64,000 nucleotides of DNA from Gloeocapsa sp. UFS-A4-WI-NPMV-4B04. GTDB taxonomy: Bacteria > Cyanobacteriota > Cyanobacteriia > Cyanobacteriales > Chroococcidiopsidaceae. This document shows, in pieces, positions 18,379 to 29,400 of this stretch. The stretch covers positions 35,040 through 99,039 of the forward strand of contig JAHHHE010000001.1 in NCBI GenBank assembly GCA_019359535.1, written 5' to 3'. A program made the translations under genes and the position numbers. Within the stretch, counting starts at the first letter, position 1. The number at the start of each line of letters is the position of its first letter. The notes below the pieces were generated by a model. The model was not told the origin of the DNA. It made no database searches and saw nothing but the letters and a program-made list of their open reading frames with translations.

Positions 18379-21300
18379 TGAACTAAGTCCTTTTCAGCTA
18401 ACATTTGGTTGAGTAGTGCATCGACCTCTTGATCGGAAAGGGAATTCAGTTTTGTTAACTTCTGTTGGGCATTTTCCGGCTCAATTCTGGCAATAGTATT
18501 GATACTGTTGTTTTCTGCCTCAGTTTGGCTCTGTTGTACTGCTAAAGCTTGGTCAGCTACAGTAGGAGTTTCAAAGAGGCGGCGGATTGACATCTCTATA
18601 TCGAAAACTTTACGCAACCGAGAAATGACCTGAGTTGCTAACAGTGAGTCTCCACCTAATTCAAAAAAGTCGTCCTCTATGCCTATCTGCTGAATACCAA
18701 GGAGTTGTTGCCAGATGTTGGCAACTGTTTGTTCAACCTGATTACGAGGAGCAACGTAAGCATTCCTAAGATTAGGGCGCGGATGGCTTGGTTGAGAGAA
18801 ATCTGTTGGCGCTAATGTGTCTGCCAGAAATACTAGTTCTTCTAGCGAATTGAAAGAATGGTTTTGCGCGATCGCAGTTTGGAGTTCTTGGGTTGACACA
18901 ATAATCTGAGGCAATCCACTTTGGAGAATGCGACTAAAGGCATCTGCACCCTCTTGAGGTAATATTCCTGTTTTGAGACTTTCTTCATGCTTTTGTTTGA
19001 ACTGATCGGGGATAGCAGTCTCTACAGCCATTCCTACTTCTTGCCAGGTATCCCAGTTAATTGATACGGTCAATCTTTCAGATCGTGAAGCACGCAGCGC
19101 GATCGCATCTAGAAAGGCATTAGCCGCGCAATAGTCTATCTGTCCAACTCCACCTAGTATGGAACTTAGAGATGAACACAGCACCAAAAAATCTAGATTG
19201 ATATTCTGGAAAACTTTTTCTAATACCAGTGTTCCCGCTACTTTTGGATTCAACACACTGGAGGCAATTTCCGGCGTTTTGAGTTGAATCACACCGCCAC
19301 CAGCAATCCCAGCTGTGTGGATGACACCATGAATCTGACCAAATCGTTCTAAACTTTGGGCGATCGCCTGAAGTATTTGTTGCTCGTTAGTGACATCTGC
19401 ACTAATAGCTAAAACCTCCGCCCCCAAGTCTTCTAGTGCCTGGATTTTCCTCAGCTGACGGCTGACTTTATCTTGCTCGTCATGAGTCGTTAGCCATTGT
19501 AACCACTGACTTCTTTCAGGTAGACGTGATCGCCCAATCAAAATTAGTTTAGCCTTTACCTTCTGTGCCAGGTATTCCGCCAGCACCAAGCCAATACCTC
19601 CTAGTCCACCAGTAATGAGATAAACTCCTTGTTCTCTCAACCCAGCATAGGAGCGCTCTAAACGGACAGGCTGAAAAATTTGCACCCAGCGACGATTCCC
19701 CCGATAGGCAACTACATTCTCAGTTGTTGATGGTGCTGTAAATTCCCTGATTAAACAAGTTATCAGTTTCTTTGATAGCGTTCCGGTAGGAATTACAAGA
19801 TCGAAGCTACAACAAGTAATGTTGGGATATTCCTGGGGAATTACCTTACACGCGCCTAAAACTGTTGCCTTCTGGGGACATAATATCTCGTCACCTGTTA
19901 CGTCGTGGACATTGCTAGTGACAACCATCAACTTTACAGGCGCAGTAATATTCTGTTTTCCCAATGCTTGTGCTAAGAAAAGCAAACTGTAAAAGCCTAG
20001 ATATTGCTCATCAAAACAGTCCCTGCTTTCTGCCTTTTCATTCGGTGTAACACTCCAAAAATGGGCGATCGCTGAGAAAGTGAAATTGCGATCGCGCAGT
20101 GCTTGAATTAAGGCATCATAGTCTTCGCGTCGTTGGGGATTAATTGTATACAGGCGATCGCTGACTTGAGTAAACTGCTCACCTGCGATCGCCGTAATTA
20201 CATCCTCACCCTGTTGTCGCAGTCGTTTCGCTACTTCTGAACCGACTCCATAGGCATCCTCAAAAACCAACCAGTTAGATTTTTGTGCCAGTTCTCCGCC
20301 TTGAGACACTCCTAACGGTACAGATTCTTGCCAAACTAGGACATAAAACCAGTCAGCAATATCCGGCTTTTTCCTTAATGAAGTTGCAGGTAATCCTTCT
20401 ACCTCCTGCCTTCCTTCTAACTTCCCTTCAATCCAGTAACGTTGCCGCTCAAAAGGATACGTTGGCAAAGGCAGGCGATAACGCCGTTCATTAGCATAAC
20501 CAGCCCAGTTAATTGACACTCCCAACAGCCAAAGCCGTCCCAAAGTATTGAGTAAAAATGCTACATCCGACTGTTGCTCCTGCGGATGACGCAGCGAAGT
20601 CAGCGCCACCAGTTGAGCGTGATGCTGTTTAGCAAAGGTACTTAAAGTCCGCCCAGATCCAACCTCCAATAGAATTCGTGGCTGTTTGAGCAACTCAGCG
20701 ATTCCGGCACTAAAGCGTACTGGTTGCCGTAGATGCCTTGCCCAATAGTTAGGATCTGTCGCTTCCGTCGCTGTAATCCAAGTCCCACTGACATTAGACA
20801 CGAAAGGAATTTGCGGGGGGTTCAGCTTAAGTTGGCGTAACGACTCAGTGAATCGCTCCATAATCGGTTCCATCATCTGGGAATGAAAAGCATGAGACGT
20901 ATGCAACCGCCGACAGCCTATATCTTTTGCTATTAGCTGCTGTTGCAATTCATTCATTGCCTCACAGGAACCTGAAACCACACATAAAGAAGGACTATTG
21001 CTGGCAGCTAGAGCAAGTTCCTTCCCTAACAAAGGTAGAATCTCTGACTCAGAAAGTTGGACGGAGAGCATAGCGCCACTGGGGAGTTGCTGCATTAGCC
21101 GTCCCCTAGTAGCTACTAGCACTAAGGCATCCTCTAGAGAGAAAACTCCCGCCAAAGTTGCCGCTACATATTCCCCAATGCTGTGACCAATCATTGCTGC
21201 TGGACGTACCCCCCACGCCATCCACAACTTAGCTAGTGCGTACTCAATTACAAATAGTGCTGGCTGGGTAATAGCAGTTTGTTGTAGTTGCTGTGCAGCT

Positions 21301-23108
21301 TTTTCAGCCTCTGCCTCACTTGGATACAACACTGTACGCAGATCTATTCCCAAGTGCGGTTTTAGCTGTTCGCAACAATAATCAATTTGTTCGCTAAAGG
21401 TAGGTTCACTTTCATAGAGTTCCCACGCCATATTCACGTACTGCGCCCCTTGGGGGGAAAACATAAATACAATCGGGTGATTCGCTGACGCGACAGCTTC
21501 GCTAACGCCTGGTTCTTGAAAGTGGGTGAATCCTTCTGAAGATAGCGCCTGTACAGCATCGTTAAGGTCTTGACATACTAGCATTCGGCGATAATCAAAA
21601 GCTCTACGACCGACTTGCAGAGTATGAGCAACATCAGCTAGATTCACATCAGGATGGTGTTGGAGATAATCAGCTAAATTCGTTGTGGCAGTTTCTAGGG
21701 CAGAATTAGTCTTAGCAGAGAGTACCAGCAGTTGATATCTCCTTTGCTGCTCTGCTGCTCTGCTGCTCTGCTTTTCTACATTAGGGGCTTCTTCAAGAAT
21801 CACATGGGCATTAGTCCCCCCAATGCCGAAAGAACTAACTCCCGCACGGCGAGGCATATCGTTTACCTTCCACTCGGCAAGGGAACTATTAACGTAAAAA
21901 GGACTGTTGGCGAAATCTATTTGAGGATTGGGTTGCTTAAAGTGCAAACTCGGTGGTATCTGCTTGTGCTTGAGTGCTAGGACAGTTTTGATCAAGCTCG
22001 TCACTCCCGCAGCTGCATCCAAATGTCCGATATTTGTTTTTACTGAACCGATCGCACAAAAGTTATTTTTCTGGGTACTAGCACGAAAAGCTTGTGTGAG
22101 GGCGGCGATTTCAATCGGATCTCCTAGCGGTGTTCCTGTTCCGTGAGCCTCAATGTAAGTAATTGTCTCTGGTTCAACCTCAGCAATCGCTTGCGCTGTT
22201 CTAATCACCTTAGCTTGGCTGTCTATCCGGGGTGAAGTGTAGCTAACTTTGTTTGATCCATCGTTATTAATAGCAGAACCTTTAATTACAGCAGAAATAG
22301 TATCTTTATCTGCTAAGGCATCTTCTAATCTTTTCAAAACTACAATGCCCACACCTTCACCGCCCACAGTACCCCGTGCTTGAGCATCAAAGGCGCGGCA
22401 ATGCCCGTCAGGAGAAGCAATTCCGCCGTCTTGGTAAAGATAGCCAGTTTTGCGGAATGCACTAATAGAAACACCACCAGCCAAAGCTAGATCGCATTCG
22501 CCATTCAGCAAGCTTTGACAAGCTAAGTGAACAGCAACTAATGAAGTTGAACAGGCGGTTTGCACTGTGTAACTCGGTCCTTCTAAGTTAAGTTTGTAAG
22601 AGACCCGAGTAGTAAGGAAATCTTTATCACCGCCAATTTCAAGTTGGTTAAGATCGACACTATCTCTGATTTTTGGATTTAAATAAATATTGAGTAAATA
22701 ACTGCTTAGGCTAGCTCCAGCGTAAACACCAATTGCCCCAGAGTAAGTTTCAGAATTGTAGCCAGCATTTTCTAAAGCTGACCAAGCACACTCTAAAAAA
22801 ATGCGGTGTTGCGGATCGGTAATTTCTGCTTCTCTAGGATTGAAGCCAAAAAACCCAGCATCAAATAATTCTACATCTTCTAATACAGCCCCTGCTTTTA
22901 CATAATTTGGGTCATTTATGACATTTGCGTCTATCCTTGAAGCTAATAGTTCTTCATCAGTAAAAAAAGAAATTGACTCGACACCATTTTGCAAATTCAG
23001 CCAAAATTCATCAATATTTTTCGCTCCAGGAAAGCGTCCATCCATACCAATAATTGCTATCTCTGAACCATTTAGTGATAATCCATTCATTTTTATTGCT
23101 CTCCTCAA
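18375..23108 (-). CDS. Type I PKS module KS-AT-KR-ACP
   Basis: A 1577-residue single module. KS (about 12-435) has the active Cys in TACSTSLVA near 184 and the His motifs EAHGTGTPLGDP and NIGHLDAAAG. AT (about 530-850) has GHSIGEYVA near 641 and SHAFH, the malonyl-type signature. After a structural KR half comes the catalytic KR (about 1140-1360) with GGLGGIG near 1167 and S...DYCAAN. ACP has LGGDSLLA (Ser near 1486). No DH or ER is seen, so the module should add a beta-hydroxy two-carbon unit, giving a statine-like residue after the amino acid of the preceding module. The C-terminal tail (QEVDALLNQMLAEKD) looks like a docking helix. It overlaps both neighbours by 4 bp. Confidence 0.95.
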   Translation of the reverse strand: MRRAIKMNGLSLNGSEIAIIGMDGRFPGAKNIDEFWLNLQNGVESISFFTDEELLASRIDANVINDPNYVKAGAVLEDVELFDAGFFGFNPREAEITDPQHRIFLECAWSALENAGYNSETYSGAIGVYAGASLSSYLLNIYLNPKIRDSVDLNQLEIGGDKDFLTTRVSYKLNLEGPSYTVQTACSTSLVAVHLACQSLLNGECDLALAGGVSISAFRKTGYLYQDGGIASPDGHCRAFDAQARGTVGGEGVGIVVLKRLEDALADKDTISAVIKGSAINNDGSNKVSYTSPRIDSQAKVIRTAQAIAEVEPETITYIEAHGTGTPLGDPIEIAALTQAFRASTQKNNFCAIGSVKTNIGHLDAAAGVTSLIKTVLALKHKQIPPSLHFKQPNPQIDFANSPFYVNSSLAEWKVNDMPRRAGVSSFGIGGTNAHVILEEAPNVEKQSSRAAEQQRRYQLLVLSAKTNSALETATTNLADYLQHHPDVNLADVAHTLQVGRRAFDYRRMLVCQDLNDAVQALSSEGFTHFQEPGVSEAVASANHPIVFMFSPQGAQYVNMAWELYESEPTFSEQIDYCCEQLKPHLGIDLRTVLYPSEAEAEKAAQQLQQTAITQPALFVIEYALAKLWMAWGVRPAAMIGHSIGEYVAATLAGVFSLEDALVLVATRGRLMQQLPSGAMLSVQLSESEILPLLGKELALAASNSPSLCVVSGSCEAMNELQQQLIAKDIGCRRLHTSHAFHSQMMEPIMERFTESLRQLKLNPPQIPFVSNVSGTWITATEATDPNYWARHLRQPVRFSAGIAELLKQPRILLEVGSGRTLSTFAKQHHAQLVALTSLRHPQEQQSDVAFLLNTLGRLWLLGVSINWAGYANERRYRLPLPTYPFERQRYWIEGKLEGRQEVEGLPATSLRKKPDIADWFYVLVWQESVPLGVSQGGELAQKSNWLVFEDAYGVGSEVAKRLRQQGEDVITAIAGEQFTQVSDRLYTINPQRREDYDALIQALRDRNFTFSAIAHFWSVTPNEKAESRDCFDEQYLGFYSLLFLAQALGKQNITAPVKLMVVTSNVHDVTGDEILCPQKATVLGACKVIPQEYPNITCCSFDLVIPTGTLSKKLITCLIREFTAPSTTENVVAYRGNRRWVQIFQPVRLERSYAGLREQGVYLITGGLGGIGLVLAEYLAQKVKAKLILIGRSRLPERSQWLQWLTTHDEQDKVSRQLRKIQALEDLGAEVLAISADVTNEQQILQAIAQSLERFGQIHGVIHTAGIAGGGVIQLKTPEIASSVLNPKVAGTLVLEKVFQNINLDFLVLCSSLSSILGGVGQIDYCAANAFLDAIALRASRSERLTVSINWDTWQEVGMAVETAIPDQFKQKHEESLKTGILPQEGADAFSRILQSGLPQIIVSTQELQTAIAQNHSFNSLEELVFLADTLAPTDFSQPSHPRPNLRNAYVAPRNQVEQTVANIWQQLLGIQQIGIEDDFFELGGDSLLATQVISRLRKVFDIEMSIRRLFETPTVADQALAVQQSQTEAENNSINTIARIEPENAQQKLTKLNSLSDQEVDALLNQMLAEKDLVQ
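20395..20430. repeat. STRR-like tract in PKS AT-KR linker
   Basis: Units of the type tctacctcctgcc and ttccttcta are translated as LEGRQEVEG immediately after the conserved RQRYWIE motif that ends the AT region. The tracts at 36361 and 43079 occupy the same position in the other two PKS genes. Confidence 0.7.
21746..21772. repeat. Three tandem 8-bp gctgctct units in PKS KS-AT linker
   Basis: A perfect gctgctct unit is repeated three times; 24 bp keeps the frame and encodes the Ser/Arg/Ala/Gln-rich stretch just before the conserved LLVLSAKT of the KS-AT linker. It looks like a slippage product. Confidence 0.75.
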
Positions 23109-26100
23109 TTATTTCTAATTGAATGCATTTTTTGTAGACGTTTTTTTTGTTTATTCTTGTCGTATTTGATTTTCTCTAAATTAATATCAACTTCAGCGAA
23201 TGATGTTTTGATGTTAGCTTGACCAAAGTAATTTGCTAAAGAATTAATAGTTGGATATCTAAACATTTCAACTATAGATAAGTCGGTTTTAAATATCTCC
23301 CGCAATTGGCTATTAACCTTTAGCATGAGCAACGAATGACCACCAATTTCAAAGAAATTATCGTGGATGCCTACTTTTGCGATATTGAGAACCTGTTGCC
23401 AAACAGTAGCGATCGCTTGTTCGACCTCAGTTTGGGGCATAGCATGGGCAACTTCTACCTCTGAGCGAACTGACGGTACAGGTAGCGATCGCCTGTCAAC
23501 TTTGCCACTAGGCGTTAGTGGTAAGGCGGCAATCTGCACGAAAACAGCAGGAATCATGTATGGAGGTAACTTCTCGCTGAGGAAACGGCGTAAGTCACTG
23601 GTAGTAGGTGCTAACTGTTGCCTAGCAACTACATAAGCAACAAGGCGCTTGTCACTTGGTACATCTTCCCTAGCGGCGATCGCGGTTTCTTTTACCTCTG
23701 GGTGTTGGCTCAGTACAGTTTCAATCTCGCCAATTTCTATGCGGAAGCCGCGACTCTTCACTTGCTCGTCAGTGCGCCCCAGAAATTCGATGTTCCCATC
23801 TGGCAGATAGCGTACTAAATCCCCTGTTTTGTACAATCGCGCCCCTAATTGAGTGCTGAAAGGGTGGGGAATAAACTTCTGTGCAGTCAGTTCTGGGCGG
23901 TTAAGGTAGCCCCTAGCGAGGTTAACACCACTGATATAAAGTTCGCCAGCAACTCCGATTGGTACTGGTTTTAGGCATCGATCTAGTACATAAGTTTGGA
24001 CATTAGAAATGGCGCGTCCAATCGGTAGTTTTGAGAATATATCTGCTGCCAATTTGTACGTTGTTGCTACTACAGTGGTTTCCGTAGGACCGTAGGTGTT
24101 GACTAAAGTGCTGTTACCTGCGTACTTTTGCCAAGTTATGACTCGTTCCCCCAGCGCTTGTTCACCGCCAATAATTACCAAACGCAATGATTGGGGTAAT
24201 ACCAAGTCTGCTGTAGCTAAATCCTCAGTTAATTCATGCCAGTATGCTGTTGGCAAATCCAGCACTGTCAAAGCTAGATCGCGGCATTTTTGCTCAAATC
24301 TAGACCCGGAACTTAACATTTCATCAGTACGTAGTACCAGCGTCGCTCCACAACTCAAACAAGGGTAGATTTCTTCAGCCGCAGCATCGAAACTGATAGA
24401 GGCAAACTGGAGAATGCGATCACGCTGAGTTAAAGCATAGGTAGCGATCGCTGTCTTGGTAAAATTCACCAAAGAATGATGTTGAATCATCACTCCTTTA
24501 GGTCTGCCTGTGGAACCGGATGTGTAGATTACATAAGCTAAATTTTCTGGTGTAACACCACCAACGCGATTCTCCCGACTTTCTCGTGAGATTAGCCCCC
24601 ATTCTGCATCCAAGCATATCCGCGTCCCCTGTTCAGGTAGTCCTGCGACTAACTTTTCTTGAGTCAGCAGCACGGAAATTTGGGCATCCTCCACCATAAA
24701 AGCCAATCGCTGCGACGGATACGTGGGGTCTAATGGCAAATAAGCTCCACCTGCTTTCAGGATGCCTAAAAGTCCTACCACCATTTCTAAAGAACGCTCC
24801 ACACAGAGTCCCACCAGTACCTCTGGTTTCACTCCCACCGACTGAAGATAGTGCGCCAGCTGGTTTGCCCTAGCATTGAGTTCGTGGTAGGTCAGTTGCT
24901 GATCTTCAAAAACCACTGCAACTGCATCAGGTGTCCGTTCCACCTGTGCCTCAAATAGCTCGTGGATAGACAAATCAAGCCGCAAGTCATGAGTCCTGAT
25001 AAATTCTTCATTTCCCCCTGCCCCCTGCTCCCTGCCTTCACTCCACTCCATCAACAGCTGATATCGTTGATCTACTGTTAACAGTGACAATTCCTCCAGA
25101 CGCTGGTGAGGATTGGCAACGATGCTTTCCAATACATTCTGCAAATGCCCCAGCATCCTAGTAACGGTAGCCGTGTCGAAGCGGTGGCAAGAGTACGCCA
25201 TGCTAAAAGAAAATTCTGCTCCTACCTCTACAGTTAACTCCAAGGGATAATTTGTTTTTTGAAAACCATCAACGCTGCGAATTTGCAGATTTTCAATTTG
25301 TCCTTGTAAGGAAAGATCTAGAGGGTAGTTCTCAAATACCAAAAGAGTCTCAAACAACGGTACACCCCTTGGAACTTCACTCCACCCCTGAACCTCTACG
25401 AGTGGACTGTATTCGTACTGCTGCGACTCAAGTTGTTGAGCTTGAATTTGCTTTAGCCAAGGTAGCAAGAACTCTTCAGAATTCACCTGAACTCGCACTG
25501 GTAAGGTGTTGATAAAGTTTCCTACCATAGACTCGACATTGATCAAGCTATACGGGCGGCCGGAAACAGCTGCTCCAAAAACAATGTCTAATTCACTGCT
25601 ATAACAACTCAGAAGCAAAGCCCATGCTCCCTGGATTAAGATATTTGGGGTCAGATGTTGCTGCTGTGCTAGGGACTTCAGTGCTGTTGTTGTAGCTACT
25701 GATAGCTTAGTTTTTTGCTGCTCATAACTTGCTTCTTGGTTAGGTAACTGACCCGGATTTTGGTCTACCCACAGCTGCGTCGGAGCGGTGAAATTTTTAA
25801 GCTTCTCCCGCCAGAACGCCTCGGCTTGAGACAAGTTCTGCTGCTGTAGCCAAGCGATGTAGTCTCGATAAGGACGAGGTTGTGCTAAAAACAGACTTTC
25901 ACTTTGGCAAAAGGCTTTGTAGTAGGAAATAACTTCCTGAAAGATTAAGGGCAAAGACCAGCCATCAAGCAGTAAATGGTGATGACTCCAAATGAAGTGA
26001 TAGGTAGCTTCAGCTATCTGAATCAAAGTAAAGCGCATTAACGGTGCTTTGGATAGTTCAAAGCCGCGTTGGTCTTCCTGTAGTAAAGTTTCTAGTTGTT

Positions 26101-26404
26101 CTTGTTGCTCAATTGCGGAGAACTGCTGCCAGTCTTGATATTCCCAAGGGATATTTACCTCCCGAACTACTACCTGAATTGGCTTCTCCAGTCCTTCCCA
26201 TACGAAAGCAGTGCGTAATACTGGATGTCTAGCTATTACCTGTTGCCAAGCTTGAGCGAATGCTGATACATCTAAGTTTCCATGCAAGTCAAACCTAAGT
26301 TGATCGATATATACGCCGGATGTTGGTGCTAACAAACTATGGAATAGCATCCCCTCTTGCATCGGAGATAAAGGATAAGCATCTTCAATATTTTTTCTGT
26401 TCAT
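23105..26404 (-). CDS. NRPS C-A-T, possibly a basic amino acid (Lys-like)
   Basis: A 1099-residue module. The C domain (about 8-440) starts with YPLSPMQEGMLFHSL and has HHHLLLDGWS near 141. This N-terminus differs from the LSFAQQRLWFL start of most C domains here, so it belongs to another C subclass. The A domain (about 470-960) has VIYTSGSTGRPKG, SFDAAAEE near 671 and NTYGPTETTVV. The code reads D-A-E-D-I-G-T-V-V-K; acidic residues at the third and fourth positions suggest a cationic side chain such as Lys, but I hold this loosely. T has IGGHSLLM (Ser near 1023). The C-terminal tail is Lys-rich. It overlaps the PKS start by 4 bp. Confidence 0.94.
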   Translation of the reverse strand: MNRKNIEDAYPLSPMQEGMLFHSLLAPTSGVYIDQLRFDLHGNLDVSAFAQAWQQVIARHPVLRTAFVWEGLEKPIQVVVREVNIPWEYQDWQQFSAIEQQEQLETLLQEDQRGFELSKAPLMRFTLIQIAEATYHFIWSHHHLLLDGWSLPLIFQEVISYYKAFCQSESLFLAQPRPYRDYIAWLQQQNLSQAEAFWREKLKNFTAPTQLWVDQNPGQLPNQEASYEQQKTKLSVATTTALKSLAQQQHLTPNILIQGAWALLLSCYSSELDIVFGAAVSGRPYSLINVESMVGNFINTLPVRVQVNSEEFLLPWLKQIQAQQLESQQYEYSPLVEVQGWSEVPRGVPLFETLLVFENYPLDLSLQGQIENLQIRSVDGFQKTNYPLELTVEVGAEFSFSMAYSCHRFDTATVTRMLGHLQNVLESIVANPHQRLEELSLLTVDQRYQLLMEWSEGREQGAGGNEEFIRTHDLRLDLSIHELFEAQVERTPDAVAVVFEDQQLTYHELNARANQLAHYLQSVGVKPEVLVGLCVERSLEMVVGLLGILKAGGAYLPLDPTYPSQRLAFMVEDAQISVLLTQEKLVAGLPEQGTRICLDAEWGLISRESRENRVGGVTPENLAYVIYTSGSTGRPKGVMIQHHSLVNFTKTAIATYALTQRDRILQFASISFDAAAEEIYPCLSCGATLVLRTDEMLSSGSRFEQKCRDLALTVLDLPTAYWHELTEDLATADLVLPQSLRLVIIGGEQALGERVITWQKYAGNSTLVNTYGPTETTVVATTYKLAADIFSKLPIGRAISNVQTYVLDRCLKPVPIGVAGELYISGVNLARGYLNRPELTAQKFIPHPFSTQLGARLYKTGDLVRYLPDGNIEFLGRTDEQVKSRGFRIEIGEIETVLSQHPEVKETAIAAREDVPSDKRLVAYVVARQQLAPTTSDLRRFLSEKLPPYMIPAVFVQIAALPLTPSGKVDRRSLPVPSVRSEVEVAHAMPQTEVEQAIATVWQQVLNIAKVGIHDNFFEIGGHSLLMLKVNSQLREIFKTDLSIVEMFRYPTINSLANYFGQANIKTSFAEVDINLEKIKYDKNKQKKRLQKMHSIRNN
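25010..25043. repeat. STRR-like tract in NRPS C-A linker
   Basis: Tandem ccccctg/ctccctg units are translated as GREQGAGGNEE between C and A. It is closely similar in DNA to the tract at 16900, with matching flanks. Confidence 0.75.
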
Positions 26405-26456
26405 AGTTAAGAGTAAAAAATAGTTTTAAATTGAAGAGAAAAGTAGTTGTAATTAA

Positions 26457-29400
26457 TCAAAACTGAATCTTGCTTAGAGCCTCTTCAAGTTCTTCTTCAT
26501 TAAGCTGCACGAGGGAAAAGTCTGAAGGTGTGTATTCGCTGACTGATTGCTGCTCAACTTGAATAGAACCAGTTATGCTAGCCACAGCAGCTAACTCAGC
26601 GATCGCTTGGTACTCAAAAATTTGCTTGGGTGTAATCTTTAGACCTGCTTGATTCGCTTTGGCGATAATCTGAATACTGAGAATCGAATCTCCACCTAAT
26701 TCAAAGAAGTTATCGTGGATACCCACTTGCTCCACACCAAGAACTTCAATCCAGATTTGGGTCAATTTTTCTTCAGTGGAGTTACGAGGAGGAACAAAGG
26801 TTGCTTCTAGTTCTGGTCTAGCTATGTCGGGAACCGGAAGTGATCGCCGATCTACTTTACCGTTGGGCAGCAAAGGTAAAGTATCCAGCATCATAAACAC
26901 TGAGGGAATCATGTAGTCTGGTAGCCGCTCTTTTAGGTAGCTGCGAAACTGGGGGAGCAACTGGCGAGTCAACTGCTGCTGTAAAGGATTATTGGCATAA
27001 GCACTCCAAGGTTTAAGCTCAATTTCCTCTGGGAATTCGGCTTTATCCGTATTTGTGCGCTGCAAGAGGACATCATAGTTACCATCGGTTCTGGAGTTCG
27101 ACCAGTTAATATCAATGAAATAGGGGAAGTCACAGCTCAAAGCCCATAAATTTTCCGGATCTACTCCCTCCCCGACAACGCTTGGTAGCAGCATCTGGAG
27201 GTCGCCCACTGTCTGAACATCATCTGCCGCCAACAGTTCTACAGTCTTGACATCTGGTAAAATTCGTGCATTCGGTACTCGCCGCAGTCTGAGTATCTCT
27301 GGCTCGGCTGTCAACAATTGGCGAACAGAGTCCAGGGTTAATTGCTGCTCCTGCCAGTCTAAGCTAGGAAGTGGAGAAGAATTGATCTGCTCCCTCTGCT
27401 CCCCTACACCTACATGGAGAATTACGTCATAGCGGAACTTAGTTAGTTCATTAGAGTAGCAACCCCGCTTCGGCTGAATCTGGACGCGCTCGATCTGGGG
27501 AAGATGCTGTTTGAAGGCGCTAAAGAAAGCTGGGTCAATTACTAATTCTTGCTCAATCGCAATGCGTCTTTTGATACGCTGCTGTAACTGTTCTAAGGAT
27601 AAAGATGTGGGGGCTTGATGCAGCTGAACTGAGGCATGAAAAGCCTCTAAAAGCGGTAAGCTGCGGATATCTCCTAGAAAAATAAAACCCCCAGGCTGCA
27701 CCAGATTAACCACGCCTTCTAAAACGCGCAGCAAATAACTAATGCTAGGGAAATACTGCACCACAGAATTGATAATGACAGTATCGAAGGTTGCTACTTC
27801 TAACCCAGCAAAGTTGTCAGCCATCCTTGGGAGTAGCTGTACCTGCGGTATTGATTCCAGCCGTTCTAATACGTTTTGGGTGTAGCGCAGTGCTGCTGTT
27901 GAAAAATCTGTGCCGCAGTATTGGGTACAGTGAGGAGCGATGGGGAACAAAAGTAACCCAGTACCACAACCAATTTCTAATACACGGGTTGGGTTTAAGG
28001 ATAAAATTCTTTCTGCCGTGCGATCGCGCCACTCGCGCATTTGAGGTTCTGCTAGCGGTAATCCGGTGTAACTACTATCCCAACCACGAATATTAAAGGT
28101 TGGGTCTGGGATTTGCTCGAAGTTCTCGCTATCATAAATTGTCTGCCACTGAGAAACTTGCTCTTGCTCTAATTGAGTTGGTAATTCCGCCTCGCTTTGA
28201 TAGTGAAGATTCTGGACTACATAAGCTACTAACCGCTTCTCTCCATGTGAGTCTTGGCAAGCGCTCACTACTGTCTCGCTAACGGCTGGATGTTGACTCA
28301 GCGTAGCTTCAATTTCTCCGACTTCAATCCGATAACCCCGGATTTTCTCCTGATAGTCAATGCGTCCGCGAAAGTCAATATTGCCATCAGGAAGCCAACG
28401 CGCTAAATCACCAGTTTGATAAAGCCTTGCTCCTGGTTCAACACTAAACGGATGCGGGACAAATTTGGCAGCAGTCAACTGGGGGCGATCGCAATATCCT
28501 CTCGCCAACCCCACACCACCGATGTATAATTCCCCAAAAACTCCAATTGGCACTTGTTGTAAGTGGGAATCTAAAATATAAATTTGGGTATTGACAAATG
28601 GTCGTCCAATCGGGACTAACTGCTCAACTGGCAGATGCACAGAAGCAGTTTCAAAATACGAACTATCTATAGTAGCTTCAGTCAAACCAAAAGAATTGAT
28701 TAAGCGTGTCTTTAAACCACACAACTGCCGGAATCTTTTGTACTCCTCGACGTACCAGCTATCAGAACCACAAATCAGCAGCCGCATAAAGTCAAGACGC
28801 TGGTTACTTTCTTCTAGGTACTGAATTAAGTTCCGCAGCACGACTGGCACAAATTCTGCACAGTCAACTTGTTCTTGACACATGAATTCGTAAAGTTCTT
28901 CGGGAGCTAGCAATAGCTCGCGGGGACACAAAACTAACTTGCCACCAGAGCAAAGCGATCGCACAACGTCCCCGGAAAACACATCGAAGGAAAAGCTAGC
29001 CATTTGCAAGTGACAGGTGAGCGATCGCAGTTGATAAGCTTGCTCCCAACTGCAATAAGCATTCACCAAGCTTTGATGAGCGATCATCACTCCTTTAGAC
29101 TTACCAGTAGAACCAGAAGTGTATATTACATAAGCGAGGTTTTGGGGTGTCACACTGCTGTGGGGATTTTCCTGCTTTTGGTGCGCTAGCAATTCCCACT
29201 TGGTATCGAGGCAAATCACTTGTGCTACCTGCTGGGGTAACTTTGGCAGCAGAGATTGTTGTGTTAGCAGCACTGACACTTGGGCATCTGACAACATGAA
29301 TGCCTTGCGCTCTTGAGGATAGGTAGGATCTAAAGGTACATAAGCGCCACCTGCTTTGAGAATGCCTAGTATCCCTACGACCATTTCTAGAGAACGCTCA

